A stretch of 12,151 bases of DNA from Flavobacteriales bacterium (GTDB lineage Bacteria; Bacteroidota; Bacteroidia; Flavobacteriales; Flavobacteriaceae). Under the pieces are notes generated by a model. It made no database searches, was not told where the DNA came from, and saw nothing but the letters and a program-made list of their open reading frames with translations. Each line of letters begins with the position of its first letter. Position 1 is the stretch's first letter. Below are positions 1-6,421 of this stretch, one piece after another. The DNA is taken from positions 1 to 12,151 of the forward strand of contig NSHO01000044.1 of the NCBI GenBank assembly GCA_002737105.1, in the 5' to 3' direction. Position numbers and translations under genes: made by a program.

Positions 1-972
1 ACTAAATACTGCTTTGGCATTTTTACCTTCGTATAAAATTTGATAAACGGCATCAATAATAGGTGTTTTTGCTTTATATTCTAAATTTAAATTATAAGCA
101 CTTTTACAAGCATAATAGCCTTCCGCCACCATACTCATTTCCATTTGAGCTGATTTTACAGTGTAGCCCTTCCCTATCATGTTTCCAAACATTCGGTTTC
201 TTGAAAAAACAGAATATCCAGTTACTAACAAATCTCCTAAATACGCAGAATCGTTGATATTACGTTTCATTTTATGTACTTTTCGAATGAATTTTTTCAT
301 TTCACGAATGGCGTTACTAATTAAAACAGCTTGAAAATTATCCCCGTAACCCAAACCATGAGCAATACCCGCTGCAATAGAATAAATATTTTTTAAAACT
401 GCTGCATATTCGGTTCCAACAATATCATCAGACGTTTTAGTTTTTATATAATACGATGCCAGATTTTTGGCTACATACCTTGCTTTTGTTTTATCAGAAC
501 ATGCAATAGTTAAGTAAGACAAACGCTCTAATGCCACCTCTTCTGCGTGACAAGGTCCGGTAATTACGCCAATATTATCGTAAGGAATATTAAATATTTC
601 ATGAAAATGTTCACCAACAATCAAACTAGTTTCTGGTACAATTCCTTTAATAGCAGAAAAGATTATTTTTCCTTCTAAAGATGCCGTCATTTTCTCTAAT
701 TCACCACTTAAAAAAGCAGATGGAATAGCAAAAATTATAACATCAGCAAATTGAATGGCTTCATTAATATCGTTTGTTAATTGTAATTTATTAGTGTCAA
801 AAGCTACAGAACTTAAATAATTAGGATTGTGTTTTTGTTGTTTCAAATGCTCCAAAGCATAAGTGCTGCGCATGTACCAAGCTATTTTTTCTTGATTCTC
901 ACATAACATTTTAGCAAGAGCTGTTGCCCAACTTCCGCCTCCTATAACTGCAAATTTTTTATTGCTTTCCAT
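1..972 (-). CDS. gpsA: Glycerol-3-phosphate dehydrogenase [NAD(P)+], 3' end cut by the window edge
   Basis: Cytosolic enzyme that reduces dihydroxyacetone phosphate to sn-glycerol 3-phosphate, the backbone for phospholipids. The frame is open from ATG (970-972) to base 1, giving 324 residues with no stop; the family usually has about 330, so only a few C-terminal residues should be missing. Visible motifs are the N-terminal Rossmann loop (VIGGGSWATAL, about residues 9-19), the substrate-domain segment TGPCHAEE (138-145), the lysine of AAVLKN (Lys194, the expected catalytic lysine) and the GDNFQA and GDLLVT segments typical of GpsA. The first Rossmann glycines read GGGSWA where GxGxWGT is commoner. 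The start is set by the Rossmann strand beginning six residues after Met and by a promoter-like sequence 20 bases upstream. The identification is secure; the C-terminus cannot be seen. Confidence 0.95.
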   Translation of the reverse strand, partial: MESNKKFAVIGGGSWATALAKMLCENQEKIAWYMRSTYALEHLKQQKHNPNYLSSVAFDTNKLQLTNDINEAIQFADVIIFAIPSAFLSGELEKMTASLEGKIIFSAIKGIVPETSLIVGEHFHEIFNIPYDNIGVITGPCHAEEVALERLSYLTIACSDKTKARYVAKNLASYYIKTKTSDDIVGTEYAAVLKNIYSIAAGIAHGLGYGDNFQAVLISNAIREMKKFIRKVHKMKRNINDSAYLGDLLVTGYSVFSRNRMFGNMIGKGYTVKSAQMEMSMVAEGYYACKSAYNLNLEYKAKTPIIDAVYQILYEGKNAKAVFS

Positions 973-991
973 TTTCTAAAATTATGAACTC

Positions 992-1022
992 CAAAAATAC
1001 ACTTTTCAACAACAAAAAACAA
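992..1022 (-). promoter_or_regulatory. Candidate Bacteroidota housekeeping promoter of gpsA
   Basis: On the minus strand, TTG (1020-1022) is followed by 20 bases and TATTTTTG (992-999), an exact fit to TTG-N17..23-TAnnTTTG. Transcription would start near 985, leaving a leader of about 13 bases before the gpsA ATG. A second exact -7 box, TATCTTTG (1045-1052), lies further upstream without a clear -33 partner. Chance matches are common in DNA this A+T-rich. Confidence 0.45.
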
Positions 1023-1139
1023 TATCAAAATTCAATATCAATTTCAAAGATAAAAATCCTGAAAAAAGTTAAGTTTTATAATATTGAAATTTGTGTTGTT
1101 ATTGAAAAAACTGTTAATTATTTGTGAAGAGTAACTTTC

Positions 1140-1155
1140 TGGCACGGCTTTTGAA
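1140..1155 (+). promoter_or_regulatory. Sigma-54 (RpoN) type -24/-12 promoter
   Basis: The sequence TGGCACG-GCTT-TTGAA (1140-1155), preceded by C, matches the sigma-54 consensus YTGGCACG-N4-TTGCW with the exact GG-to-G spacing of 12. Only the -12 C is replaced (A1154). It points right, and the predicted start is near 1166. No plus-strand protein gene follows until 7654. A sigma-54 response regulator is encoded at 10456-11619. I saw no equally good site elsewhere in the window by eye. Confidence 0.6.
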
Positions 1156-1165
1156 AATACTATTA

Positions 1166-1255
1166 ATATAGATTAAAAATAATAAAAGTTAGGTTAGTTA
1201 GTAGTTTTTTTGCATGTAAAAAGCGTCACAAGATTTATTTCTTGGACGCTTTTTT
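1166..1255 (+). ncRNA. Candidate sigma-54-dependent small RNA
   Basis: The roughly 90-base interval between the predicted sigma-54 start (about 1166) and the end of the terminator hairpin (1218-1255) has no open frame beyond a start-stop pair (ATG TAA, 1214-1219). Its 5' part is single-stranded-looking and contains TTAG-type repeats (1189-1203), then a run of seven T (1205-1211), then the hairpin. An independently transcribed RNA is the simplest reading. I do not recognise it as a named RNA family. The 5' end is inferred only from the promoter motif. Confidence 0.45.
1218..1255 (+). terminator. Rho-independent terminator, probably working in both directions
   Basis: AAAAAGCGTC (1218-1227) pairs perfectly with GACGCTTTTT (1245-1254). 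Inside, after an unpaired A1228, CAAG (1229-1232) pairs with CTTG (1241-1244), leaving an 8-base loop. The T tract follows on the plus strand, so it ends the candidate small RNA. Read on the minus strand, 21 bases after the yqhD stop, it also gives a stem ending in five U and can end yqhD. Confidence 0.8.
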
Positions 1256-1275
1256 ATTTTCCTTTTTTTATTTAC

Positions 1276-2442
1276 TTAATAACTCATTTCAACAATTTCT
1301 TTTACTTTTTCTAAAGTAATATTTTGTTTCTCACCCAAAGCTTTCCAACCTCTTTCTTCAAAACGATTTACAATGAAATTAGCCGTATCAGAATAGTTTG
1401 AAGTAGCTTGAGAAAGTTTGGTTTCCATTCCCATTTTTTCTAAGAACCATACCAATTTTTCTATAGCTTTTTCAGCAATTTCTTCCGTGGAATTTCCTTT
1501 TAAATTAAAAACTCTTTCACCAAATTGTGCTAATTTGTCTTTCTTAGAATCAAACATCACTCGGTATAAATTCGGACCGATAATCGCTAATGTTCTTGCA
1601 TGGTCAATTTCGTATAAAGCAGTTAATTCATGACCAATCATATGTGTAGCCCAATCTGATGCTACGCCTTTCTGTATTAAACCATTTAAAGCCATTGTAG
1701 CACACCACATAAAGTTTGATGCTAATTTATAATCGGTAGGATTTTCAACAACTTTTGGTCCTATTTCAAATAAAGTTTGTAAAATTCCCTCTGAAATTCG
1801 GTCTTGCAAAAATGCATCTTGTGGATACGTTAAATATTGCTCTAAAACATGTGTAAAAGCATCTACCACCCCGTTTTGAAGTTGTGTTTTAGGTAATGAT
1901 TGAATTACCGATGGATCACAAATTGAAAATTTAGGAAACAGAGCACTACCACCTAAAGTTAGTTTTTCTTGTGTGGCTTCTATGGTAATTACAGCGCCAG
2001 AATTCATTTCGGAACCTGTAGCGGGTAACGTTAAAATTGTTCCAAAAGGAATTACTTTTGAAATATCTTTAAATAAAATTCTGTTTTTAAGAATATCAAC
2101 TGCATTTCCTTCATAATTTACAGCACCTGAAATAAATTTTACGCCATCAATTACGCTTCCTCCGCCTACTGCTAAAATAAAAGTTATTTTTTCGGCACGA
2201 ATAATTTCTACAGCTTTCATTAAGGTTTCAAATCTTGGATTTGGTTCAATACCACCGAATTCAATAACTTTAAAATCTTTTAAATGTTCCGTAACTTGGG
2301 CATGAATACCATTTTTAAAAATACTCCCAGCACCATACGCTAATAGTACTTTCGCATTGGGTGGAATTAAAAAAACTAATTTTTCTATTTGATTTTTACC
2401 AAAAATATAATTGGTAGGATTGTATAACTCGAAGTTTAACAT
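1276..2442 (-). CDS. yqhD: Iron-containing alcohol dehydrogenase family, YqhD-like NADPH-dependent aldehyde reductase
   Basis: A 388-residue cytosolic oxidoreductase that by family would reduce aldehydes, including toxic short-chain products of lipid peroxidation, with NADPH. It aligns with E. coli YqhD (387 residues) almost without gaps from memory. Shared features are the cofactor motif GGGSVIDG (93-100), the LPATGSE segment (139-145) and the metal ligands Asp194 and His198 (in DAFTH), His267 and His281 (in IDHARTLAI), at the same numbers as in YqhD. The start is supported by the match of the first residues to the family and by a good promoter just upstream. It forms a single-gene unit: its own promoter is 20 to 48 bases upstream and a terminator lies 21 bases downstream. 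The natural substrate cannot be read from the sequence; other butanol-dehydrogenase-like members are the alternative. Confidence 0.9.
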   Translation of the reverse strand: MLNFELYNPTNYIFGKNQIEKLVFLIPPNAKVLLAYGAGSIFKNGIHAQVTEHLKDFKVIEFGGIEPNPRFETLMKAVEIIRAEKITFILAVGGGSVIDGVKFISGAVNYEGNAVDILKNRILFKDISKVIPFGTILTLPATGSEMNSGAVITIEATQEKLTLGGSALFPKFSICDPSVIQSLPKTQLQNGVVDAFTHVLEQYLTYPQDAFLQDRISEGILQTLFEIGPKVVENPTDYKLASNFMWCATMALNGLIQKGVASDWATHMIGHELTALYEIDHARTLAIIGPNLYRVMFDSKKDKLAQFGERVFNLKGNSTEEIAEKAIEKLVWFLEKMGMETKLSQATSNYSDTANFIVNRFEERGWKALGEKQNITLEKVKEIVEMSY

Positions 2443-2461
2443 GATATATTTATTTAGTTAA

Positions 2462-2489
2462 CAAAGATACTACTTAAACCAAATAACAA
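2462..2489 (-). promoter_or_regulatory. Candidate Bacteroidota promoter of the yqhD-like gene
   Basis: On the minus strand TTG (2487-2489, within TTTG 2487-2490), a 17-base spacer and TATCTTTG (2462-2469) fit TTG-N17..23-TAnnTTTG. The start would be near 2456, about 13 bases before the ATG at 2442. It lies in the 87-base gap after nadD, which shows that yqhD need not depend on read-through from the upstream cluster. Confidence 0.5.
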
Positions 2490-2529
2490 ATGATAATGCA
2501 ATGTTAAGAAAATTTGTCATAACGTTTAT

Positions 2530-3111
2530 TCACTTCTTATAAAACAAATTATGTTCAACATATTCCCAAACTTTATGTGGTAACATAGGCACAACATTTT
2601 TATTGTTTTTAATATTTTCACGAATAAATGTTGAAGATAATTCAACAACTGGCGCAGCTATACGGTGAATCTTTGGATGATTAACAAATTGTTCATTTAT
2701 TTCTCCAGCATTTAATCTTGGATATACATAAATATGATGGTGTTGTAAAATGGCTTCATAGTTTTTCCATTTATGAAGTGAATTTAAATTGTCTTCACCC
2801 ATAATTAAAGAAAATTCGTAATTAGGATGTTTCTCTTGCAGATGCACCAAGGTGTTAATTGTATAATTTGGTTGTGGCAATTTAAACTCAATATTAGATG
2901 GTTTAATTTTTGGAAAATCTTCAGTTGCCAAATGCACCAGGTGTAAACGATGGTAATCGTCTAACAAAGTGTTTTTTTGTTTGTGTGGATTGTGTGGTGT
3001 TACTACCAGCCAAATTTGATCTAAATCCGAATACTCCGCCATATGATTGGCAATAATTAAATGCCCAATATGAATGGGATTAAACGTTCCGAAATATAGA
3101 CCTATTTTCAT
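2530..3111 (-). CDS. nadD: Nicotinate-nucleotide adenylyltransferase
   Basis: Transfers AMP from ATP to nicotinate mononucleotide to give deamido-NAD, the central step of NAD synthesis, in the cytosol. At 193 residues it is full length. It carries the nucleotidyltransferase signature GTFNPIHIGH (8-17, with the HxGH histidines), TPHNPHKQ (38-45), the MGEDNLNSLHKW segment (104-115) and the C-terminal SSTFIR motif (159-164). The ATG (3109-3111) sits directly at the GTFNP-containing N-terminus. It is the last gene of the minus-strand yicC-gmk run, where nadD normally follows gmk; here a four-helix-bundle gene with its repeat arrays separates the two, and the outer array ends 5 bases before this start codon. 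That array may therefore form part of its leader and ribosome-binding region. Confidence 0.95.
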   Translation of the reverse strand: MKIGLYFGTFNPIHIGHLIIANHMAEYSDLDQIWLVVTPHNPHKQKNTLLDDYHRLHLVHLATEDFPKIKPSNIEFKLPQPNYTINTLVHLQEKHPNYEFSLIMGEDNLNSLHKWKNYEAILQHHHIYVYPRLNAGEINEQFVNHPKIHRIAAPVVELSSTFIRENIKNNKNVVPMLPHKVWEYVEHNLFYKK

Positions 3112-3116
3112 TTACT

Positions 3117-3151
3117 AGTAATTAGTGAAAAGTGATTAGTAATTAGTCTTT
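3117..3151 (-). repeat. Distal heptad array of four-helix-bundle element 1
   Basis: Five consecutive 7-bp units beginning with AGT at 3117, 3124, 3131, 3138 and 3145 (plus strand), for example AGTAATT and AGTGATT. The innermost unit holds the stop codon and last codons of the four-helix-bundle gene; the outermost ends 5 bases before the nadD start. The array is the reverse complement, in register, of the array at 3518-3552: 28 of 35 positions agree, and 23 of the outer 24. Confidence 0.85.
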
Positions 3152-3514
3152 GACTTTTAGTGTTTTAGAAAAAGCGTTGATCATTTTTGATTCTTCAGTA
3201 ATTAATGATAAAACTTCTGTTTGTAAATCAAAATCCGTAATAAATTCAAGTTCTTTAGCAATAATAAGTTGAGTTTCTAATTCATTTAAAGAACCTCTTG
3301 AAATATCAAGAAAATAGCTAAATGATTTATCGGTATTTCTACCATAACCTTCACTTATATTTGAAGGAATAGAAACTGATGATCTTTTAATTTGACTTGT
3401 TAAAGAGAATAACTCTTCTTTTGGAAATGTTTTTTCTAATTTATAAACTTTAACAACTAAAACAATGCCTTTTTGCCAAATCAATAAATCTTTATACGAT
3501 TTAATTCCACTCAT
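3143..3514 (-). CDS. Four-helix-bundle protein, 23S rRNA intervening-sequence protein (IVP/S23) family, copy 1
   Basis: A 123-residue protein of the family first found inside intervening sequences of 23S rRNA; its biochemical role is unknown, and relatives (bAvd) bind nucleic acid in retroelements. The family signature is clear: DLLIWQKG near the N-terminus (about 9-16), then FSLTSQIKRSSVSIPSNISEGYGR (split by family convention as LTSQIKRS, SIPSNI and EGYGR, about 36-60), followed by helical segments with SRGSLNELETQL (about 73-84). It is predicted cytosolic, with no signal peptide or membrane segment. The gene lies between gmk and nadD in the same orientation, 40 bases after gmk and 31 before nadD, framed by inverted arrays of five 7-bp units. 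Its stop codon lies in the distal array. It is homologous to the gene at 8310-8666 but clearly diverged, so this is not a recent duplication. Confidence 0.88.
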   Translation of the reverse strand: MSGIKSYKDLLIWQKGIVLVVKVYKLEKTFPKEELFSLTSQIKRSSVSIPSNISEGYGRNTDKSFSYFLDISRGSLNELETQLIIAKELEFITDFDLQTEVLSLITEESKMINAFSKTLKVKD

Positions 3515-3517
3515 TTT

Positions 3518-3552
3518 TTAAGCTTTTTACTAATCACTTTTTACTAATTACT
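3518..3552 (-). repeat. Proximal heptad array of four-helix-bundle element 1
   Basis: On the minus strand, five 7-bp units starting at 3552, 3545, 3538, 3531 and 3524; the first four begin with AGT, the fifth with AGC. The array begins 2 bases after the gmk stop codon (3555-3557) and ends 3 bases before the ATG of the four-helix-bundle gene. It pairs with 3117-3151 to form a long stem with the gene in the loop; the single mismatch in the outer 24 bp is at the second unit (A against G). Confidence 0.85.
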
Positions 3553-3554
3553 AA

Positions 3555-4127
3555 TTATCTATTCACAAATTCTTTAACTAAATTATACGCATCAACTTTG
3601 GCTACATCTAAATCGTAATTTTTTATTATTGTATCAAATTGCGGTGCTGTGGCTAATTCTACTGATGCTTTTGCAATACGCATGTTGATTTTATCGTCAG
3701 TTTCTGTAGAACGTTTTTTTAATCTGATTTTTAACTCGTCAATACTTGGTGGTTTTACAAATACTGCCAATGTTTCTTGTTTAAATTTCGATTTTATTCT
3801 TAGTCCACCCGCTACATCAATATCAAAAATTACGTTTTTACCTTTTGCCCAAATACGTTCGACTTCATTTTTTAAAGTGCCGTAGAAATTATCTCTGTAA
3901 ACCTCTTCCCATTCCACGAAATCTTCCGCTTTAATATGTTTTTTAAATTCGTCCAAACAAATAAAATAATAATCTTTTCCGTGCACTTCTTCGCCACGTG
4001 GCTCACGAGTCGTGCAAGAGATAGAAAATTCTAAATTTAAATCTTCTTGATTTAATAAATGTCTTACTATAGTTGTTTTTCCAGACCCAGAAGGTGCAGA
4101 GAAAACTAATAATTTTCCTTGATTCAT
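3555..4127 (-). CDS. gmk: Guanylate kinase
   Basis: Phosphorylates GMP to GDP with ATP, in the cytosol, for the supply of GTP and dGTP. The 190 residues match the usual bacterial length. The P-loop APSGSGKT (11-18) lies at the N-terminus, TTREPRGEE (39-47) and GKDYYF (50-55) are the GMP-binding arginine and tyrosine segments, and VEWEEVYRDNFYGT (71-84) completes the nucleotide-monophosphate site. Met1 (4125-4127) leaves the usual short lead to the P-loop. It follows yicC by 90 bases, a gap occupied by a large palindrome (4150-4210), and is followed by the four-helix-bundle element, whose array starts 2 bases after this stop codon. Expression is presumably with yicC, as in related genomes. The assignment is secure. 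Confidence 0.96.
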   Translation of the reverse strand: MNQGKLLVFSAPSGSGKTTIVRHLLNQEDLNLEFSISCTTREPRGEEVHGKDYYFICLDEFKKHIKAEDFVEWEEVYRDNFYGTLKNEVERIWAKGKNVIFDIDVAGGLRIKSKFKQETLAVFVKPPSIDELKIRLKKRSTETDDKINMRIAKASVELATAPQFDTIIKNYDLDVAKVDAYNLVKEFVNR

Positions 4128-4149
4128 TGTCCTTTATATATGGTATGTT

Positions 4150-4210
4150 GTCACTCTGAACTTGTTTCAGAGTCTCATTTTTTTTGATTATGAAACAAGT
4201 TCAGAATGAC
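4150..4210. repeat. Extragenic palindrome, REP/MITE-like
   Basis: A 20-base arm (4150-4169, starting GTCACTCTGAAC) is the reverse complement of 4191-4210 with one mismatch, around a 21-base loop. The arm resembles the dispersed GTCATTCTGAAC...TTTCA palindromes I recall from many Bacteroidota intergenic regions; the left arm continues into AGAGTCTCAT, as those do, while the right arm lacks that extension. No T run follows on either strand, so it is not a typical intrinsic terminator. In the yicC-gmk transcript it would form a strong stem. Confidence 0.8.
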
Positions 4211-4217
4211 AAAAAGA

Positions 4218-5078
4218 TTACAAAACGTTTAAAACTTGTTCCTTAATTTTTTCTAATTCATCTTTCATCATCACTACCAATTTTTGCATTTCGGCGTGGT
4301 TTGATTTGGAACCCATCGTATTGATTTCTCTACCCATTTCTTGAGTGATGAATCCTAATTTTCTACCATTGGCTTCACTTCCATTTAAAGTTTGTAAGAA
4401 ATAATCTAAATGATTAGTCAAACGTACTTTTTCCTCAGTAATATCTAATTTTTCTAAATAATAAATTAGTTCTTGTTCAAAACGATTCGTATCTACATTC
4501 ACTTTTAACTCATCAATTGCAGTTTGTAAACGTTCTTTAATGTTAGTTACCCTTTCAGGATCTAAAACTAATGCCTGATTCATATAGCTTCTAATATTTT
4601 CGATACGTAACGTAAATTCTTTCTCTAATGATGCACCTTCAGATTTTCTGAAAGATAAAATATTTTCGATGGCTTCATCAATTACAATTTGAATTTGCTT
4701 CCATTCATTTTCATCCATTTCTTCGCGCTCCGTTTTCATCGTATCGGGCATACGAATTGCCATTTTCATTAATTCTGTATCATCAGCGTTTGGTAAAATA
4801 GCTTTCATTTGAGCCATATACGCTTTTACAATAGGCACATTAATTTTAGATGAAGTATCTTCACCGGTAACCTCAACAAATAAAGAAAAATCTACTTTTC
4901 CTCTTTCCAATTTAAGTGCTAGAAGGTTTCTTAAAGCCAATTCATTTTCTCTGAAAACAGAAGGCATACGAGTATTTAAATCGAGTCCTTTGCTATTTAA
5001 AGATTTAACTTCAACTGTAATTTTTTTGGTTGATAATTGCAAACTTGCTTTACCAAAACCGGTCATTGATAATATCAT
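4218..5078 (-). CDS. yicC: YicC family endoribonuclease
   Basis: A 286-residue cytosolic protein of the YicC/YloC family, whose members have been described as RNA endonucleases. The N-terminus MILSMTGFGKA, followed by the VEVKSLNSKGLDL segment (about 23-35), is typical of the YicC N-terminal domain. The C-terminal DUF1732 domain is recognised from RLTNHLDYFLQTL (about 219-231), the GRKLGFITQEMGREINTMGSKS block (split: GRKLGFITQEMGR then EINTMGSKS, about 238-259) and a final helix with alternating acidic and basic residues. Starting at 5078 gives the M-I-x-S-M-T order seen in E. coli YicC, so a shorter start at SMTGFG is less likely. It precedes gmk, the usual partner. Just upstream lies a gene-less heptad array (5112-5146); the -7-like box TATCTTTA (about 5098-5105) is one base off consensus. 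Confidence 0.93.
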   Translation of the reverse strand: MILSMTGFGKASLQLSTKKITVEVKSLNSKGLDLNTRMPSVFRENELALRNLLALKLERGKVDFSLFVEVTGEDTSSKINVPIVKAYMAQMKAILPNADDTELMKMAIRMPDTMKTEREEMDENEWKQIQIVIDEAIENILSFRKSEGASLEKEFTLRIENIRSYMNQALVLDPERVTNIKERLQTAIDELKVNVDTNRFEQELIYYLEKLDITEEKVRLTNHLDYFLQTLNGSEANGRKLGFITQEMGREINTMGSKSNHAEMQKLVVMMKDELEKIKEQVLNVL

Positions 5079-5111
5079 ATATTTTTCTAATAATTTGTAA
5101 AGATAATAAAA

Positions 5112-5146
5112 AGTGTTCAGTGTTCAGTTTTTAGTGATCAGAAGAA
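5112..5146. repeat. Solo heptad array of the same type as element 1, without a gene
   Basis: Plus-strand units of 7 bp start at 5112, 5119, 5126, 5133 and 5140: two copies of AGTGTTC, then AGTTTTT, AGTGATC and AGAAGAA. Period, unit number and the AGT anchor equal those of the arrays at 3117-3151 and 3518-3552. The stop codon of the EamA gene (5131-5133) and its last codons lie inside the array. No partner array or four-helix-bundle gene is nearby. Confidence 0.75.
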
Positions 5147-6036
5147 ATGTTTAATTCTTTCTTTTTATGAATCACCAAATAAACGCCAACAAAAATTAAT
5201 ATTGCAGAAACTATTTTGACCATGTTTAAATTATCTTTTCCTAAACCAATGGCAAAAATTGTAGCGAAAAAAGGTTGTAAATAAATAAAAACAGCAACTG
5301 TTGTTGGTTTTAAATTTCGCATAGAAATTAAGTTTAGCAAATAAGTAAAAAATGTAGAAAAGACAACCACAAATCCAATTTTCAGACCAATGCCTAAAGG
5401 AATTTCGTTCCAATTTACCACTTGCAATTCATGAAATCCAAAAGGTAACACCATAAAAAAACCGAACAAATAAATGTATTTTACAAACGTAAATGCGTTG
5501 TATTTATCCATTAACTTCTTTACAAAAATTAAATAAAAAGCATAAGAAACGGCATTTACAAATACTAAAATATTTCCTAAAGTGGCATTTGGTGCATTAT
5601 TTAATGCTTTTCCGTACAGAATTAAAGTAATGGTTCCTGCAAGCCCTAACAGAATACCAATAATTTTTTTAGACTGCATTTTTTCTTTCATAATTATAGA
5701 GGAAAGAATCAATACAATCATTGGTGTGGTAACCATTAAAACGGCTCCCATAATTGGTGAAGTGTAACTTAAACCTTTAAAAAATGTTAACATGTTAAGC
5801 GCTACTCCGAAAAAGGCACAAGCAACAATTCGAAAAAAATCGTTTGTAGCAATTTTTTCCTTTGGTCCAAAAAAAGAAACTATCCAAAATAAAATTGTTG
5901 CACCAGCAACTCGCAATACTATAAATCCGTAAGCATCAACATACTTTGGCATAACATCTTTGGCAACAGTAAAAGTTACTCCATAAATAATGGCTACAAT
6001 CCAAGCGCATACTAAAGCCCAAGAACGACTACTCAT
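5131..6036 (-). CDS. EamA/DMT-superfamily permease, ten membrane helices
   Basis: An inner-membrane protein of the drug/metabolite transporter superfamily, 301 residues, with two EamA repeats. Ten hydrophobic segments can be drawn at about 7-25, 36-56, 68-87, 94-116, 123-141, 152-172, 184-201, 214-238, 245-264 and 271-289. The family-typical end of each repeat is present: GAVLMVTTPMIVLILSS with MKEK in the first half (about 97-119) and the YLQPFFATIFA segment (252-262) in the second. A basic KKK cluster follows the last helix. The substrate cannot be predicted; members export amino acids, metabolites or nucleobases. The start overlaps the 3' end of the ArsC-like gene by 8 bases, pointing to translational coupling. 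The final residues (ISSDH) and stop codon are encoded by the heptad array at 5112-5146, so this C-terminus may be recent. Confidence 0.9.
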   Translation of the reverse strand: MSSRSWALVCAWIVAIIYGVTFTVAKDVMPKYVDAYGFIVLRVAGATILFWIVSFFGPKEKIATNDFFRIVACAFFGVALNMLTFFKGLSYTSPIMGAVLMVTTPMIVLILSSIIMKEKMQSKKIIGILLGLAGTITLILYGKALNNAPNATLGNILVFVNAVSYAFYLIFVKKLMDKYNAFTFVKYIYLFGFFMVLPFGFHELQVVNWNEIPLGIGLKIGFVVVFSTFFTYLLNLISMRNLKPTTVAVFIYLQPFFATIFAIGLGKDNLNMVKIVSAILIFVGVYLVIHKKKELNISSDH

Positions 6037-6385
6037 TATGTAAGGCCTTTTGCAATTTTAGAACATTAGGTTGACTGTTTCCAATAAAAATTTCATTTTC
6101 TAAAATTACCACAGGACGACTCAAAAAAGTATAATGTTCCAAAATATAATTTTTACAATCAGCTTCTGTTAATGTTATATTTTTCAATCCTTTTTCTTTA
6201 TATAATTGGGCTTTTTTACTAAAAAGGGCTTCGTAACTTCCTGAAAGTTGGTGCATTAATTCTAGCTCTGCTATAGTTATAGGATTTTGACGAATATCAT
6301 GAAACTCTAAATTTGCTGATGAAGGTAATGCCTTAATGATTTTTCTACACGTATCGCAAGAAGCTAGATAATATATTTTTCGCAT
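6029..6385 (-). CDS. ArsC/Spx-family thioredoxin-fold protein
   Basis: A small cytosolic protein of the ArsC/Spx/YffB family, 118 residues. It starts KIYYLASCDTCRK with the redox pair Cys10 and Cys13 (CxxC) and retains the RPVV segment (Arg90-Pro91) and the IGNSQ loop that close the active site in this family. It may be a glutaredoxin-like reductase or an arsenate reductase, but the sequence alone does not decide, and no ars genes are adjacent. I choose ATG 6383-6385: the frame is open to an ATG at 6424, but the extra 13 residues do not look like the family, and that ATG overlaps a -7 promoter box (6422-6429). The stop overlaps the EamA start by 8 bases. It is the first gene of the run continuing through yicC, gmk and nadD, and lies just after the terminator of trxB, a redox neighbour. 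Confidence 0.85.
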   Translation of the reverse strand: MRKIYYLASCDTCRKIIKALPSSANLEFHDIRQNPITIAELELMHQLSGSYEALFSKKAQLYKEKGLKNITLTEADCKNYILEHYTFLSRPVVILENEIFIGNSQPNVLKLQKALHNE

Positions 6386-6421
6386 GTATGCTAAATTAGT
6401 TTCTAAAAAAAATTTAAAACA

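Noticed and set aside
63..257. 64-codon plus-strand frame
   Set aside because: It lies entirely antisense to the clear gpsA coding sequence and has no family resemblance.
984..1127. 47-codon plus-strand open frame in the gap between gpsA and yqhD
   Set aside because: It consists of low-complexity Lys/Asn/Ile-rich sequence expected from A+T-rich DNA, overlaps the gpsA leader and promoter region, and ends before the sigma-54 promoter.
3117..3552. CRISPR array or diversity-generating retroelement
   Set aside because: Units are 7 bp, contiguous and degenerate with no spacers. No reverse transcriptase, template or variable repeat is present, although the bAvd protein of retroelements shares the four-helix-bundle fold.
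4150..4210. Intrinsic terminator between yicC and gmk
   Set aside because: The stem is strong but the loop is 21 bases and no T run follows on either strand; gmk also needs read-through or a promoter that I cannot see.
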